Shown piece after piece: positions 14,101-27,992 of a DNA stretch of 64,000 bases (the first letter of the stretch is position 1; every line of letters begins with the position of its first letter). The DNA is from Aplectana chamaeleonis (taxonomy: Eukaryota; Nematoda; Chromadorea; Rhabditida; Cosmocercidae): assembly GCA_029168955.1 (NCBI GenBank), contig JAPDOI010001728.1, positions 51,001 to 115,000 of the forward strand, in the 5' to 3' direction. The position numbers and the translations under genes were made by a program. The notes beneath the pieces are model-generated. The model ran no database searches. It was not told the origin of the DNA and worked only from the letters and a program-made list of their open reading frames with translations.

Positions 14101-17100
14101 CTTGGGTCTCGCACACTTTCTACGGCGTTCTGCGCCCACCCATTTGGGTCCCGCACACTTTCTACGGCGTCCGGCTCACTCTCATTTAGATCCCTAAACT
14201 TTCTAGGGCGTTCTGCGCACACCCATTTGGGCCCCGCACACATTCTACGGCGTCCGGCGCACTCCCACGTGGGTCCCGCACACTTTCCACGGCGTCCGGC
14301 GCACTCTCATTTGGGTCCCACACTTTCTACGGCGTTCTGCACACACCCATTTAGGTCCCGCACACTTTCTACGGCGCTCTTCGCACACCCATTTGGGTCC
14401 CACACTCTCTACGGTGTCCGGCGCACTCCCATTTGGGTCCCGCACACTTTCTACGGCGTCCGACGCACTCTCGTTTGGGTCCCGCACACTTTCTACGGCG
14501 TCCGGCTCACTCTAATTTGGGTCCCACACACTTTCTAGGGCGTTCTACGCACACCCATATGGGTCCCGCACACTTTCTACGGCGTTCTGCGCACACCCAT
14601 TTGGGTCCCGCACACTTTCTACGGCGTCCGGCGCATTCCCATGTGGGTCCCGCACACTTTCTACGGCGTCCGACGCACTCTCGTTCGGGTCCCGCACACT
14701 TTCTACGGCGTCCGGCTCACTCTCATTTGGGTCCCACACACTTTCTAGGGCGTTCTGCGCACACCCATATGGGTCCCGCACACTTTCTACGGCGTTCTGC
14801 GCACACCCATTTGGGTCCCGCACACTTTCTACGGCGTCCGGCGCATTCCCATGTGGGTCCCGCACACTTTCTACGGCGTCCGACGCACTCTCGTTCGGGT
14901 CCCGCACACTTTCTACGGCGTCCGGCTCACTCTCATTTGGGTCCCACACACTTTCTAGGGCGTTCTGCGCACACCCACTTGGGTCCCGCACACATTCTAC
15001 GGCGTTCTGCGCACTCTCGTTTGGGTCCCGCACACTTTCTACGGCGTCCGGCCCACTCTCATTTGGGTCCCACACACTTTCTAGGGCGTTCGGCGCACAC
15101 CCATTTGGGTCCCGCACACTTTCTACGGCGTTCTGCGCACCCCATTTGGGTCCCGCACACTCTCTACGGCGTCCGGCGCACCCATTTGGGTCCCGCACAC
15201 TTCTACGGCGTTCCGGCGCACCCCACTTGGGTCCCTCGCACACTTTCTACGGCGTTCTGCGCCCACCCATTTGGGTCCCGCATACTTTCTACGGCGTCCG
15301 GCTCACTCTCATTTAGGTCCCACAAACTTTCTAGGGCGTTCTGCGCACACCCATTTGAGTCCCGCACACTTTCTACGGCGTCCGGCTCACTCTCATTTGG
15401 GTCCCGCACACTTTCTACGGTGTTCTGCGCCCACCCATTTGGGTCCATTTGGGTACCGCACACTTTCTCCGGTGTTCTGCGCACACTCATTTGGGTCCCG
15501 CACACTTTCTACGGCGTTCTGCGAACTCTCATTTGGGTCCCGCACACTTTCTAGGGCGTTCTGCGCACACCCATTTGGGTCCCGTACACTTTCTGCGGCG
15601 TTCTGCGCGCACCCATTTGGGTCCCGCACACTCTCTACGGCGTCTGGCGCACTCCCACTTGGGTCCCGCACACTTTCTAGGCGTTCTGCGCCCACCCATT
15701 TGGGTCCCGCACACTTTCTACGGCGTCGCTCACTCATTTAGATCCCACAAACTTTCTAGGGCGTTCTGCGCACACCCATTTGGGTCCCGCACACTTTCTA
15801 CGGCGTCCGGCGCACTCCCACTTGGGGTCCGCACACTTTCTACGGCGTCCGGCGCACTCTCATTTGGGTCCCACACACTTTCTACGGCGTTCTGCGCACA
15901 CCCATTTGGGTCCCGCACAATTTCTACGGCGTCCGGCGCTACACCCATTTGGGTCCGGCACACTTCTACGGCGTTCTGCGCACACCCATTTGGGTCCCGC
16001 ACACTTTCTACGGCGTCCGGCGCACTCTCGTTTGGGTCCCGCACACTTTCTACGGCGTCCGGCGCACTCCTCATTTGGGTCCCACACACTTTCTACGGCG
16101 TTCTGCGCACACCCATTTGGGTCCTCCTCACTTTCTACGCCGTTCTGCGCACACCCATTTGGGTCCCGCACACTTTCTAAGGCGTCCGGTGCACTCCCAC
16201 TTGAGTCCCACACACTTTCTACGGCGTTCTGCGCACACCCATTTGGGTCCCGCTCACTTTCTACGGCGTTCGGCGTAATCCCACTCGGGTCCCGCACACT
16301 TTCTACGGCGTTCTGCGCACTTCCACTTGGGTCCCGCACACTTTCTACGCCGTTCTGCGCACACCCATTTGGGTCCCGCACACTTTCTACGGCGTCCGGC
16401 GCACTCCCACTTGGGTCCCGCACACTTTCTACGGAGTCCGGCGCACTCTTGTTTGGGTCCCGCACACTTTCTACGGAGTCCGGCGCACTCTCGAAATGGT
16501 TCCGCACACTTACTACGGCGTTCTGCGCACTCCCACTTGGGTCCCGCACACTTTCTACGGCGTTCTGCGCACACCCGTTTGGGTCCCGCACACTTTCTAC
16601 GGCGTCCGGCGCACCTCCATTTGGGTCCCGCACACTTTCTACGGCGTTCTGCGCACTCTCGTTTGGGTCCCGCACACTTTCTACGGCGTCCGGCTCACTC
16701 TCATTTGGGTCCCGCACACTTTCTACGGCGTCCGGCGCACTCCCATTTGGGTCCCACACACTTTCTACGCGTTCTGCGCACACCCATTTGGGTCCGCACA
16801 CTTTCTACGGCGTCCGGCACACTCCTCATTTAGGTCCCGCACACTTTCTACGGCGCCCGGCGCACTCCCACGTGGGTCCCGCACACTTTCTACGGCGTCC
16901 GGCGCACTCTCATTTGGGTCCCACACACTTTCTAGGGCGTTCTGCGCACACCCATTTGGGTCCCGCACACTTTCTACGGTGTTCTGTGCACACCCATTTG
17001 GGTCCCTCACACTTTCTACGGCGTCCGGCGCACACCCACTTGGGTCCCGCACACTTTCTACGGCGTCCGGCGCACTCCCACGTGGGTCCCGCACACTTCA

Positions 17101-20100
17101 CGGCGTTCTGCGCCCACCCATTTGGGTCTCGCACACTTTCTACGGTGTCCGGCTCACTCTCATTTGGGTCCCACACACTTTCTAGGGCGTTCTGCGCACA
17201 CCCATTTGGGTCCCGCACACTTTCTACGGCGTTCTTCGCACACCCATTTGGGTCCCGCACACTTTCTACGGCGTTCTGCGCCCACCCATTTGGGTCACGC
17301 ACACTTTCTACGGCGTTCTGCGCACTCTCGTTTGGGTCCCGCACACTTTCTACGGCGTCCGGCGCACTTCCTCATTTGGGTCCCACACACTTTCTAGGCG
17401 TTCTGCGCACACCCATTTGGGTCCCGCACACTTTCTACGGCGTCCGGCGCACTCCCACGTGGGTCCCGCACACTTTCTACTTGGGTCCCGCACACTTTCT
17501 ACGGCGTCCGGCTCACTCTCATTTGGGTGCCGCACACTTTCTACGGCGTTCGTCGCACTCCCACTTGGGTCCAGCACACTTTCTACGGCGTTCTGCGCAC
17601 TCCCGTTTGGGTCCCGCACACTTTCTACGGCGTCCGGCTCACTCTCATTTGGGTCCCGCACACTTTCTACGGCGTCCGGCGCACTCCCGCTTGGGTCCCG
17701 CACACTTTCTACGGCGTCCTGCACACTCTCATTTGGGTCCCACACACTTTCTAGGGCGTTCTGCGCACACCCATTTGGGTCCCGCACACTCTCTACGGCG
17801 TCCGGCGCACTCCCACTTGGGTCCCGCACACTTTCTACGGCGTTCTGCGCCCACCCAGTTGGGTCCCGCACACTTTCTACGGCGTCCGGCGCATTCCCAT
17901 GTGGGTCCCGCACACTTTCTACGGCGTCCGACGCACTCTCCTTCGGGTCCCGCACACTTTCTACGGCGTCCGGCTCACTCTCATTTGGGTCCCACACACT
18001 TTCTAGGGCGTTCTGCGCACACCCATTTGGGTCCCGCACACTTTCTACGGCGTTCTTCGCACACCCATTTGGGTCCCGCACACTCTCTACGGCGTCCGGC
18101 GCACTCCCACTTGGGTCCCGCACACTTTCTACGGCGTTCTGCGCACTCTCGTTTGGGTCCCGCACACTTTCTACGGCGTCCGGCGCACTCTCATTTGGGT
18201 CCCGCACACTTTCTAGGGCGTTCTGCGCACACCCATTTGGGTCCCCTACACTTTGTACGGCGTTCTGCGCACACCCATTTGGGTCCCGCACACTCTCTAC
18301 GGCGTCCGGCGCACTCCCACTTGGGTCCCGCACACTTTCTACGGCGTTCTGCGCCCACCCATTAGGGTCCCGCACACTTTCTACGCCGTCCGGCGCACTC
18401 TCATTTGGGTCCCGCACACTTTCTAGGGCGTTCTGCGCACACCCATTTGGGTCCCGCACACTTTCTACGGCGTTCTGCGCACACCCATTTGGGTCCCGCA
18501 CACTTTCTACGGCGTCCGGCTCACTCCCACTTGGGTCCCGCACACTTTCTACGGCATTCTGCGCCCACCCATTCGGGTCCCGCACACTTTCTACGGTGTC
18601 CGGCGCACTCCACGTGTGTCCCGCACACTTTCTACGGCGTCCGGCGCACACTCATTTGGGTCACGCACACTTCCTACGGCGTCCGGCGCTTTCTCATTCG
18701 GGTCCCGCACACTTTCTACGGCGTTCTGCGCACACTCATTTGGGTCCCGCACGCTTTCTAGGCCGTTCTGCGCACACCCATTTGGGTCCCGCACATTTAC
18801 TACGGCGTTCTGCGCACACCCATTTGAGTCCCGCACACTTTCTACGGCGTCCGGCGCACTCCCCACGTGGGTCCCGCACACTTTCTACGGCGTCCGGCGC
18901 ACTCTCATTTGGGTCCCGCACACTTTATACGGCGTCCGGCGCACTCTCATTTGGGTCTCACACACTTTCTACGGCGTTCTGCGCCCACCCATTTGGGTCC
19001 CGCACACTTTCTACGGCGTCCGGCGCACTTCCATATGGGTCCCGCACACTTTCTACGGCGTCCGACGCACTCTCGTTTGGGTCCCGCACACTTTCTACGG
19101 CGTCCGTCTCACTCTCATTTGGGTCCCACACACTTTCTAGGGCGTTCTGCGCACACCCATTTGGGTCCCGCACACTTTCTACGGCGCTCTTCGCACACCC
19201 ATTTGGGTCCCGCACACTCTCTACGGTGTCCGGCGCACTCTCGTTCGGGTCCCGCACACTTTCTACGGCGTCCGGCTCACTCATTTGGGTCCCACACACT
19301 TTCTAGGGCGTTCTGCGCACACCCATATTGGGTTCCGCACACTTTCTACGCCGTTCTGCGCACACCCATTTGGGTCCCACACACTTACTACGGCGTTCTG
19401 CGCACACCCATTTGAGTCCGCACACTTTCTACGGCGTCCGGCGCACTCCCACGTGGGTCCCGCACACTTTCTACGGCGTCCGGCGCACTCTCATTTGGGT
19501 CCCGCACACTTTCTACAGCGTCCGGCGCACTCTCATTTGGGTCCTACACACTTTCTAGGGCGTTCTGCGCCCACCCATTTGGGTCCCGCACACTTTCTAC
19601 GGCGTCCGGCGCACTCCCACGTGGGTCCCGCACACTTTCTACGGCGTTCTGTGCACTCTCGTTTGGGTCCCGCACACTTTCTACGGCGTCCGGCTCACTC
19701 TCATTTGGGTCCCACACACTTTCTAGGGCGTTCTGCGCACACCCCTTTGGGTCCCGCACACTTTCTACGGCGCTCTTCGCACACCTCATTTGGGTCCCGC
19801 ACACTCTCTACGGTGTCCGGCGCACTCTCGTTCGGGTCCCGCACACTTTCTACGGCGTCCGGCTCACTCTCATTTGGGTCCCGCACACTTTCTACGGCGT
19901 TCTGCGCACACCCATTTGGGTCCCGCACACTTTCTACGGCGTCCGGCGCGCATTCCCATGTGGGTCCCGCACACTTTCTACGGCGTCCGACGCACTCTCG
20001 TTCGGGTCCCGCACACTTTCTGCGGCGTCCGGCTCACTCTCATTTGGGTCCCACACACTTTCTAGGGCGTTCTGCGCACACCCATTTGGGTCCCACACAC

Positions 20101-23100
20101 TTTCTAGGGCGTTCTGCGCACACCCATTTGGGTCCCGCACACTTTCTACGGCGTCCGGCGCACTCCCATGTGGGTCCCGCACACTTTCTACGGCGTCCGG
20201 CGCACTCTCATTTGGGTCCCGCACACTCTCTACGCCGTCCGGCGCACTCCCACTAGGGCCCCGCACACTTTCTACGGCGTTCTGCGCCCACCCATTCTCT
20301 TTTTCATTGGGTCCCGCACACTTTCTACGGCGTTCTGCGCACACCCATTTGGGTCCCGCACACTTTCTACGGCGTTCGGCGCACACCCATTTGGGTCCCG
20401 CACACTTTCTACGGCGTTCTGCGCGCACCCATTTGGGTCCCGCACACTTTCTACGGCGTCCGGCGCACTCCACTTGGGTCTCGCACACTTTCTACGGCGT
20501 TCTGCGCACACCCATTTGGGTCCCACACACTTTCTACGGCGTCCGGCTCACTCTCATTTGGGTCCCACACACTTTCTAGGGCGTTCTGCGCACACCCATT
20601 TGGGCCCGCGCACTCTCTACGGCGTCCGGCGCACTCTCACTTGGGTCCCGCACACTTTCTACGGCGTTCTGCGCCCACCCATTTGGGTCCCGCACACTTT
20701 CTACGGCGTCCGGCGAACTCTCATTTGGGTCCCGCACACTTTCTACGGCGTCCGGCGCACTCTCATTTGGGTCCTACACACTTTCTAGGGCGTTCTGCGC
20801 ACACCCGTTTGGGTCCCGCATACTTTCTACGGCGTTCTGCGCACACCCATTTGAGTCCCGCACACTCTCTACGGCGTCCGGCGCACTCCCACTTAGGTCT
20901 CGCACACTTTCTACGGCGTTCTGCGCACTCTCGTTTGGGTCCCGCACACTTTCTACGGCGTCCGGCTCACTCTCATTTGGGTCCCACACACTTTCTAGGG
21001 CGTTCTGCGCCCACCCATTTGGGTCCCGCACACTTTCTACGGCGTCCGGCGCATTCCCACGTGGGTCCCGCACACTTTCTACGGCGTCCGACGCACTCTC
21101 GTTTGGGTCCCGCACACTTTCTACGGCGTCCGGCTCACTCTCATTTGGGTCTCGCACACTTTCTGCGGCGTTCTTCGCACACCCATTTGGGTCCCGCACA
21201 CTCTCTACGGCGTCCGGCGCACTCCCACTTGGGTCTCGCACACTTTCTGCGGCGTTCTTCGCACACCCATTTGGGTCCCGCACACTCTCTACGGCGTCCG
21301 GCTCACTCTCATTTGGGTCCCACACACTTTCTAGGGCGTTCTGCGCACACCCATTTGGGTCCCGCACACTTTCTACGGCGTCCGGCTCACTCTCATTTGG
21401 GTCCCACACACTTTCTACGGCGTTCTGCGCACACCCATTTGGGTCCCGCACACTTTATACGACGTCCGGCGCTATCTCATTTGGGTCCCGCACACTTTCT
21501 ACGGCGTCCGGCTCACTCTCATTTGGGTCTCACACACTTTCTAGGGCGTTCTGCGCACACACATTTGGGTCCCGCACACTTTCTACGGCGTTCTGCGCAC
21601 ACCCATTTGGGTCCCGCACACTCTCTACGGCGTCCGGCGCACTCCCACTTGGGTCCCGCACACTTTCTACGGCGTTCTGCGCCCACCCATTTGGGTCCCG
21701 CACACTTTCTACGGCGTCCGGCGCACTCTCATTTGGGTCCCACACACTTTCTAGGGCGTTCTGCGCACACCCATTTGGGTCCCGCATACTTTCTACGGCG
21801 TTCTGCGCACACCCATTTGGGTCCCGCACACTTACGGCGTCCGGCGCACTCCCACTTGGGTCTCGCACACTTTCTACGGCGTTCTGCGCCCACCCATTTG
21901 GGTCCCGCACCCTTTCTACGGCGTCCGGCTCACTCTCATTTGGGTCCCACACACTTTCTAGGGCGTTCTGCGCGCACCCATTTGGGTCCCGCACACTTTC
22001 TACGGCGCCCGACGCACTCTCGTTTGGGTCCCGCACACTTTCTACGGCGTCCGGCGCACTCTCATTTGGGTCCCACACACTTTCTACGGCGTTCTGCGCG
22101 CACCCATTTGGGTCCCGCACACTTCCTACGGCGTCCGGCGCCCTCTCACTTGGGTCTCGCACACTTTTTACGGCGTCCGGCGCACTCTGATTTGGGCCCC
22201 GCACACTTTCTACGGCGTCCGTCTCACTCTCATTTGGGTCCCGCACACTTTCTAGGGCGTTCTGCGCACACCCATTTTATTCCCGCACACTTTCTACGGC
22301 GTCTGGCGCACTCTCATTTGGGTCTCGCACACTTTCTACGGTGTCCGGCACACTCCCACTTGGGTCCCGCACACTTTCTACGGCATCCGACGCACTCTCG
22401 TTTGGGTCCCGCACACTTTCTACGGCGTCTGGCGCACTCACACTTGGGTCCCACACGCTTTCTACGGCGTCCGGCGCACTCCCATGTGGGGCTCGCACAC
22501 TTTCTACGGCGTTCTGCGCACACCCATTTGGGTCCCGCACACTTTCTACGGCGTCCGGCGCATTCCCATGTGGGTCCTGCACACTTTCTACGGCGTCCGA
22601 CGCACTCTCGTTGGGTCCCGCACACTTTCTACGGCGTCCGGCTCACTCTCATTTGGGTCCCACACACTTTCTAGGGCGTTCTGCGCACACCCATATGGGT
22701 CCCTGCACACTTTCTACGGCGTTCTGCGCACACCCATTTGGGTCCCGCACACTTTCTACAGCGTCCGGCGCACTCCCATGTGGGTCCCGCACACTTTCTC
22801 CGCCGCCCGACGCACTCTCATTTGGGTCCCGCACACTTTCTACGACGTTCGGCGCACTCTCATTTGGGTCCCACACACTTACTTCGGCGTTCTGCGCACA
22901 CCCATTTGGGTCCCGCAAACTTTCTACGGCGTTCTGCGCACTCTCCATTGGATCCCGCACACTTTCTACGGCGTCCGGCTCACTCTCAACTGGGTCCCAC
23001 ACACTTTCTAGGGCGTGCTGGGCACACCCATTTGGGTCCCGCACACTTTCTACGGCGTTCTGCGCGCACCACTTTGGGTGCCGCACACTCTCTACGGCGT

Positions 23101-25498
23101 CCGGCGCACTCCCACTGGGTCTCGCACCCTTTCTAAGGCGTCCTGCGCCCACCCATTTGGGGCCCGCACACCTTCTCCGGCGTCCGGCGTACCCTCATTT
23201 GGGTCCCACACACTTTCTAGAGCGTTCTGCGCACACCCGTTTGGGTCCAGCACACTTTCTGCGTCGTCCGGCTCACTCTCATTTGGGTCCCACACACTTT
23301 CTACGGCGTTCTGCGCCCACCCATTTGGGTCCCGCACACTTTCTACGGCGTCCGGCGCACTCTCGTTTGGGTCCCGCACACTTTATACGGCGTGCGGCCC
23401 ACTCTCATTTGGGTCCCACACACTTTCTAGGGCGTTCTGCGCACACCCATTTGGGTCCCGCACACTTGCTACGGCGTACGCCGCACACCCAATTGGGTCC
23501 CGCACACTTTCTACGGCGTCCGGCGCACTCTCATTTGGGTCCCGCACACTTTCTACGGCGTTCTGCGCCCACCCATTTGGGTCCCGCACTTTTTCTACGG
23601 CGTCCGGCGCACTCTCATTTAGATCCCTGCACACTTCCTAGGGCGTTCTGCGCACACTTATTTGGGTCCCGCACACTTTCTACGGCGTCCGGCTCACTCC
23701 CACTTGGGTCCCGCACACTTTCTACGGCGTCCGGCGCACCCTCATTTGGGTCCCACACACTTTCTAGGGCGTTCTGCGCACACCCATTTGGGTCCCGCAC
23801 ACTTTCTACGGCGCTCTGCGCACACCCATTTGGGTCCCGCACACTCTCTACGGCGTCCGGCGCACTCCCGCTTGGGTCCCGCACACTTTCTACGGCGTCC
23901 GACGCACTCTCGTTCGGGTCCCGCACACTTTCTACGCCGTCCGGCTCACTCTAATTTGGGTCCCACACACTTTCTAGGGCGTTCTGCGCACACCCATATG
24001 GGTCCCGCACACTTTCTACGGCGTTCTGCGCACACCCATTTGGGTCCCGCACACTTTCTACGGCGTCCGGCGCATTCCCATGTGGGTCCCGCACACTTTC
24101 TACGGCGTCCGACGCACTCTCGTTCGGGTCCCGCACACTTTCTACGGCGTCCGGCTCACTCTCATTTGGGTCCCACACTCTTTCTAGGGCGTTCTGCGCA
24201 CACCCATATGGGTCCCGCACACTTTCTACGGCGTTCTGCGCACACCCATTTGGGTACCGCACACTTTCTACGGCGTCCGGCGCATTCCCATGTGGGTCCC
24301 GCACACTTTCTACGGCGTCCGACGCACTCGTTCGGGTCCCGCACACTTTCTACGGCGTCCGGCTCACTCTCATTTGGGTCCCACACACTTTCTAGGGCGT
24401 TCTGCGCACACCCACTTGGGTCCCGCACACATTCTACGGCGTTCTGCGCACTCTCGTTTGGGTCCCGCACACTTTCTACGGCGTCCGGCCCACTCTCATT
24501 TGGGTCCCACACACTTTCTAGGGCGTTCGGCGCACACCCATTTGGGTCCCGCACACTTTCTACGGCGTTCTGCGCCCACCCATTTGGGTCCCGCACACTC
24601 TCTACGGCGTCCGGCGCCCTCCCACTTGGGTCTCGCACACTTTCTACGGCGTTCTGCGCCCACCCATTTGGGTCCCGCATACTTTCTACGGCGTCCGGCT
24701 CACTCTCATTTAGGTCCCACAAACTTTCTAGGGCGTTCTGCGCACACCCATTTGAGTCCCGCACACTTTCTACGGCGTCCGGCTCACTCTCATTTGGGTC
24801 CCACACACTTTCTACGGTGTTCTGCGCCCACCCATTTGGGTACCGCACACTTTCTACGGCGTTCTGCGCACTCTCGTTTGGGTCCCGCACACTTTCTACG
24901 GCGTCCGGCCCACTCTCATTTGGGTCCCACACACTTTCTAGGGCGTTCTGCGCACACCCATTTGGGTCCCGCACACTTTCTACGGCGTTCTGCGCGCACC
25001 CATTGGGGTCCCGCACACTCTCTACGGCGTCCGGCGCACTCCCACTTGGGTCTCGCACACTTTCTACGGCGTTCTGCGCCCACCCATTTGGGTCCCGCAC
25101 ACTTTCTACGGCGTCCGGCTCACTCTCATTTAGATCCCACAAACTTTCTAGGGCGTTCTGCGCACACCCATTTGGGTCCCGCACACTTTCTACGGCGTCC
25201 GGCGCACTCCCACTTGGGTCCCGCACACTTTCTACGGCGTCCGGCGCACTCTCATTTGGGTCCCACACACTTTCTAGGGCGTTCTGCGCACACCCATTTG
25301 GGTCCCGCACAATTTCTACGGCGTCCGGCGCACTCCCACTTGGGTCCCGCACACTTTCTACGGCGTTCTGCGCACACCCATTTGGGTCCCGCACACTTTC
25401 TACGGCGTCCGGCGCACTCCTACTTTGGTCACACACATGTTCTACGACGTCTTTCGCACTCCTGCTGGGGTCCCGCACAGTATCTACGGCGTTCTGTG
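8115..25498. repeat. satA 42-bp satellite array, block 2
   Basis: About 17.4 kb of 42-bp units (roughly 410 copies) in the same orientation as block 1. The region from about 14,080 to 20,300 and from 22,400 to 23,650 is more diverged, with small indels that change frame, while 9,400-14,000 and 23,900-25,150 are homogeneous. A rare marker TTTACTACGG at 9369 and 9957 is 588 bp apart (14 units), and GGTTCCCACACAC markers at about 11331 and 12087 are 756 bp apart (18 units). No gene is supported inside; the longest open frame (8430-13007) is pure repeat translation. Confidence 0.96.
11122..12296. repeat. Direct duplication at 18-unit (756-bp) spacing in satA
   Basis: A stretch with private markers is present twice: TTAGGTCCCACAAAC at 11121 and 11877, TTGGTTCCC at 11331 and 12087, and GGCATTCTGC about 756 bp apart. 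About 420 bp is shared before the unit order diverges. The spacing is exactly eighteen 42-bp units, as expected from unequal exchange in register. Confidence 0.75.
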
Positions 25499-26085
25499 GC
25501 GCACTTCTGAGTCACACCGTGCGGCGTTTCAAAAAGTACTTCCGAGATCCCGCCATATTGATTGAAGCGTTGCCCCGTCTCAGGGAGCGTTCAATCATGA
25601 GAAAAAGCCTATCAGTAACGGTGTTCATTTCACTATTTCATTTTTGCGAATGAGTTAACGTCGGTTGGTTTTAATAACATGTTTACGTGTTTTTGTCTTT
25701 CTTTACCCTCAATTTTGAGGTTCCGCAAAAATTGAGCTACCAACTTCAAAATTTGACAGGAGCTAGGTGCAAACAAAACCAGCTTCCTGGCCAAAATGAG
25801 CTCTCTAGCTCGACGATAAGTGTTCCAACAAGATCGTGAACGCCAACTGAAAAAAAAGGAGATGAACATTTTTTCGACCAAAATGACGTGGTTTTGACAC
25901 TTTTTCTCGAATCTCAGGTAACCATTCCGGACCATTTTTTGAACAGTTATTCACCTTTCTAAAGTGTATTAAATGCGAAAAGAACGGTCTTCCTACGTTT
26001 ACTCTGGACCCTGATACTGAGATCAGGGGTTGCGCGATGGCGAATCAAAGCCAAATCTGGTGAGCGCTTCGCGCTCACCACAATT
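25499..26085 (+). repeat. satA element flank, copy 2, with hairpin end
   Basis: Starts at the array edge (CACTTCTGAGTCACACC) and repeats the flank at 7523-8108 almost base for base, including TTTAATAACATGTTTACG and the GAGCTCTCTAGCTC stretch. It ends with hairpin 26059-26079 and ACAATT (26080-26085). The following TGCCGGTAG is shared with the copy at 8109, so these two copies were probably duplicated together with a little flanking DNA. Confidence 0.9.
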
Positions 26086-26740
26086 TGCCGGTAGGATAGG
26101 TGAGAATGAGGTGAATATACCGTGAAAATGGTGCGAGCTGGCAGCGAGAAAGGGTCCAAATTATTCCGAGAATGAGGTGAAATTACATCGAAAAATGGGT
26201 GAGTTTACCTCGAAAATTTCACGAATTTGAAGGTCCACAGCGCAAGAAGCCCCGCCTTGTCCGCAACATGGGCGTAATCTTCACCGAGGTCTGTGGTGAG
26301 GAGCCACCCTCTGCGAGCCGCGGCGTAACTCGCCTGCCCCCCCCCCGCCGTGAGGATACCCACTGTATCCTCCCAGCAGCCAAAATTATGCTGGCCTCCG
26401 GAGAGTGACCCGAAGTCACCTTTCAGTGCCGGCATCAGAATGCCGAATGAGGACTCTAGTGAGATGAGGCGGCTTTTATACCGGCTGTGCTCATAGTAAA
26501 CACATCGAGACGTGACCAATCGTTTTATCATGTTTTCGCTAAGATGTTTTCACTTGCGTAGAAATTTCTGAGATGCCAGCAACGGCGGTAATTTCACGCT
26601 TTGCGCTGACTGATATCCGACCGCTCAGCACATTCACCCTTTGCGCGGATAAGCTTTGATGAAGGCGCTAAAGGTGAATTTGATGCCTAATGACAACAGA
26701 GCGTGATAAAGGCCGAAGCACCAAGTCTCGAATCGGCAGA
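26086..26740. other. Unclassified non-coding stretch
   Basis: No gene is supported. Nearby GAATGAGGTGAA motifs recur at 26105 and 26168, and a C-run lies at about 26335. The part at about 26215-26420 resembles 53140-53290 in base order (AATCTTCACCGAGG here, CATCTTCACCACGG there), which suggests an old dispersed repeat or remnant exon. I cannot name it. Confidence 0.5.
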
Positions 26741-26910
26741 GTAGGATAGCCCCAGAGTCAGCCGCTCTAGCCAAACTTCACCGGCTCATGCTGATGTGGC
26801 TCGTCTGCGCGGGCCCGTATGTCTGATTCGGAACAAGAACGATAGTTAAGTGCGCCAGAAGAGGACTACCGTAATCTTAGAAATGATGTTATTCAGCTCT
26901 CGTAAACAAA

Positions 26911-26970
26911 TTTGATGATACCCAATTGATCAATGGTAAAGTATAAAAGAAGTGAAGAGCGGTGTGTCTT
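26911..26970 (+). promoter_or_regulatory. TATA-containing promoter-like module (element copy 1)
   Basis: Contains TGATACCCAATTGAT, then GTATAAAAG (TATAAAA at 26942), then GTGAAGAGCGGTGTGT. Transcription initiating about 30 bp after the TATA box would start near GGTGTGT and read into satB. Recurrent copies are at 28648, 32281 and, reversed or decayed, at 35278, 44955, 48243 and 51816. Confidence 0.6.
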
Positions 26971-27040
26971 GATACACACGCAGTCCTTCTCCAGAGTTCA
27001 GCAGTTGAGGATCTGCCTGGACTACAAAGCAGAAAAACAA

Positions 27041-27054
27041 CACCACCGGTGGTG
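27041..27054. other. 14-bp perfect palindrome CACCACCGGTGGTG
   Basis: Lies in the putative leader between the TATA module and satB. Conserved in element copy 3 on the other strand near 48155, with one change in copy 2 (CACCACGGGTGGTG near 35190). It could be a dimeric protein-binding site; no factor can be named. Confidence 0.6.
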
Positions 27055-27189
27055 AAGATGTAGCGAATTCGGAGTTAGAACTTAGAAAATTTTAGAGCCA
27101 TCTCGAGTGAGATCACGATAGCCTTGTTCCGGCGCACTTACCTATCGCTCTTGTTGATTCGGAGGCATGACTTGCATACGGTGTCCTGG

Positions 27190-27475
27190 ACATTAAACTG
27201 AGGCCCTGCGCACGTCCTTTGATGTTCTGCAAACTCCTACTAAGGTCCTGCAAACGTTCCATGATGTCCTGCACTCTCCTACTGAGATCCTGCACACATT
27301 CTACCACATCCCGCACACTCACTATAAGGTCCTGCAAACGTTCCATGATGTCCTGCACACTTTTACTAAGGTCCTGCACACGTTCGATGATGTTCTGCAT
27401 ACTCCTACTGAGGCCCTGTATACATTCTACGGCGTCCTGCACACCCCTACTGAGGTCTCACATAGTCAACCGACA
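27190..27475 (+). repeat. satB minisatellite, about 7 units of 42 bp
   Basis: Units such as GTCCTGCACACGTTCCATGAT plus GTCCTGCACACTCCTACTGAG, i.e. 21 + 21 bp. The constant GTCC(T/C)GCACAC core matches satA, showing common ancestry. Diverged units here suggest an old, unexpanded copy compared with about 41 units in copy 2. Confidence 0.9.
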
Positions 27476-27837
27476 CTTCAGCACACCCTGCGACGCCTTC
27501 TTATCGATGGTGCGCTTGGAACGAATACGCGCCGCGGTCAAGTACATCAATCCCGCACAGCGTCCTCTTCCGAGCCAGACGTTTAGAGTACACCAACCTA
27601 GAGAGCAAGGTGTTTATATGGAGTCTAAGAAAAGAATGACTGATAACGAAAAACCCACCATTTTTATAAACTAATCTTGAGAGGCCGGTTTCCGAGTTTA
27701 AAACGCCCTTTAGGGGCCCAGAAGTCATTATGGTGAGTTCTGACAATTATTTTCGTCATTCCCGTGGCCGATTACCTCTAATCACAAATTTTCGAGCGAT
27801 TTGGTCCACGCCTTATAAAAAAATGGTTTTCGACGGA

Positions 27838-27992
27838 CGGAGGTGGAGGTGGAGGCGGAGGCGGAGGCGGAGGCGGAGGCGGAGGCGGAGGCGGAGGCGG
27901 AGGCGGAGGCGGAGGCGGAGGCGGAGGCGGAGGCGGAGGCGGAGGCGGAGGCGGAGGCGGAGGCGGAGGCGGAGGCGGAGGCGGAGGCGGAG
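27838..27992 (+). repeat. (GGCGGA)n microsatellite
   Basis: About 25 hexamer repeats GGAGGC with GGTGGA variants at the left edge. It occupies the position between minisatellite and hairpin in the class-B element. The arginine- or proline-only open frames across it are compositional. Confidence 0.95.

Noticed and set aside
1..25498. CRISPR array
   Set aside because: Units are adjacent with no unique spacers, the repeat is 42 bp without separation, and the rest of the window is eukaryotic with no cas genes.
27838..27992. Poly-arginine / poly-proline protein
   Set aside because: The frame is a translated (GGCGGA)n microsatellite; the flanking parts are element DNA conserved as non-coding sequence.
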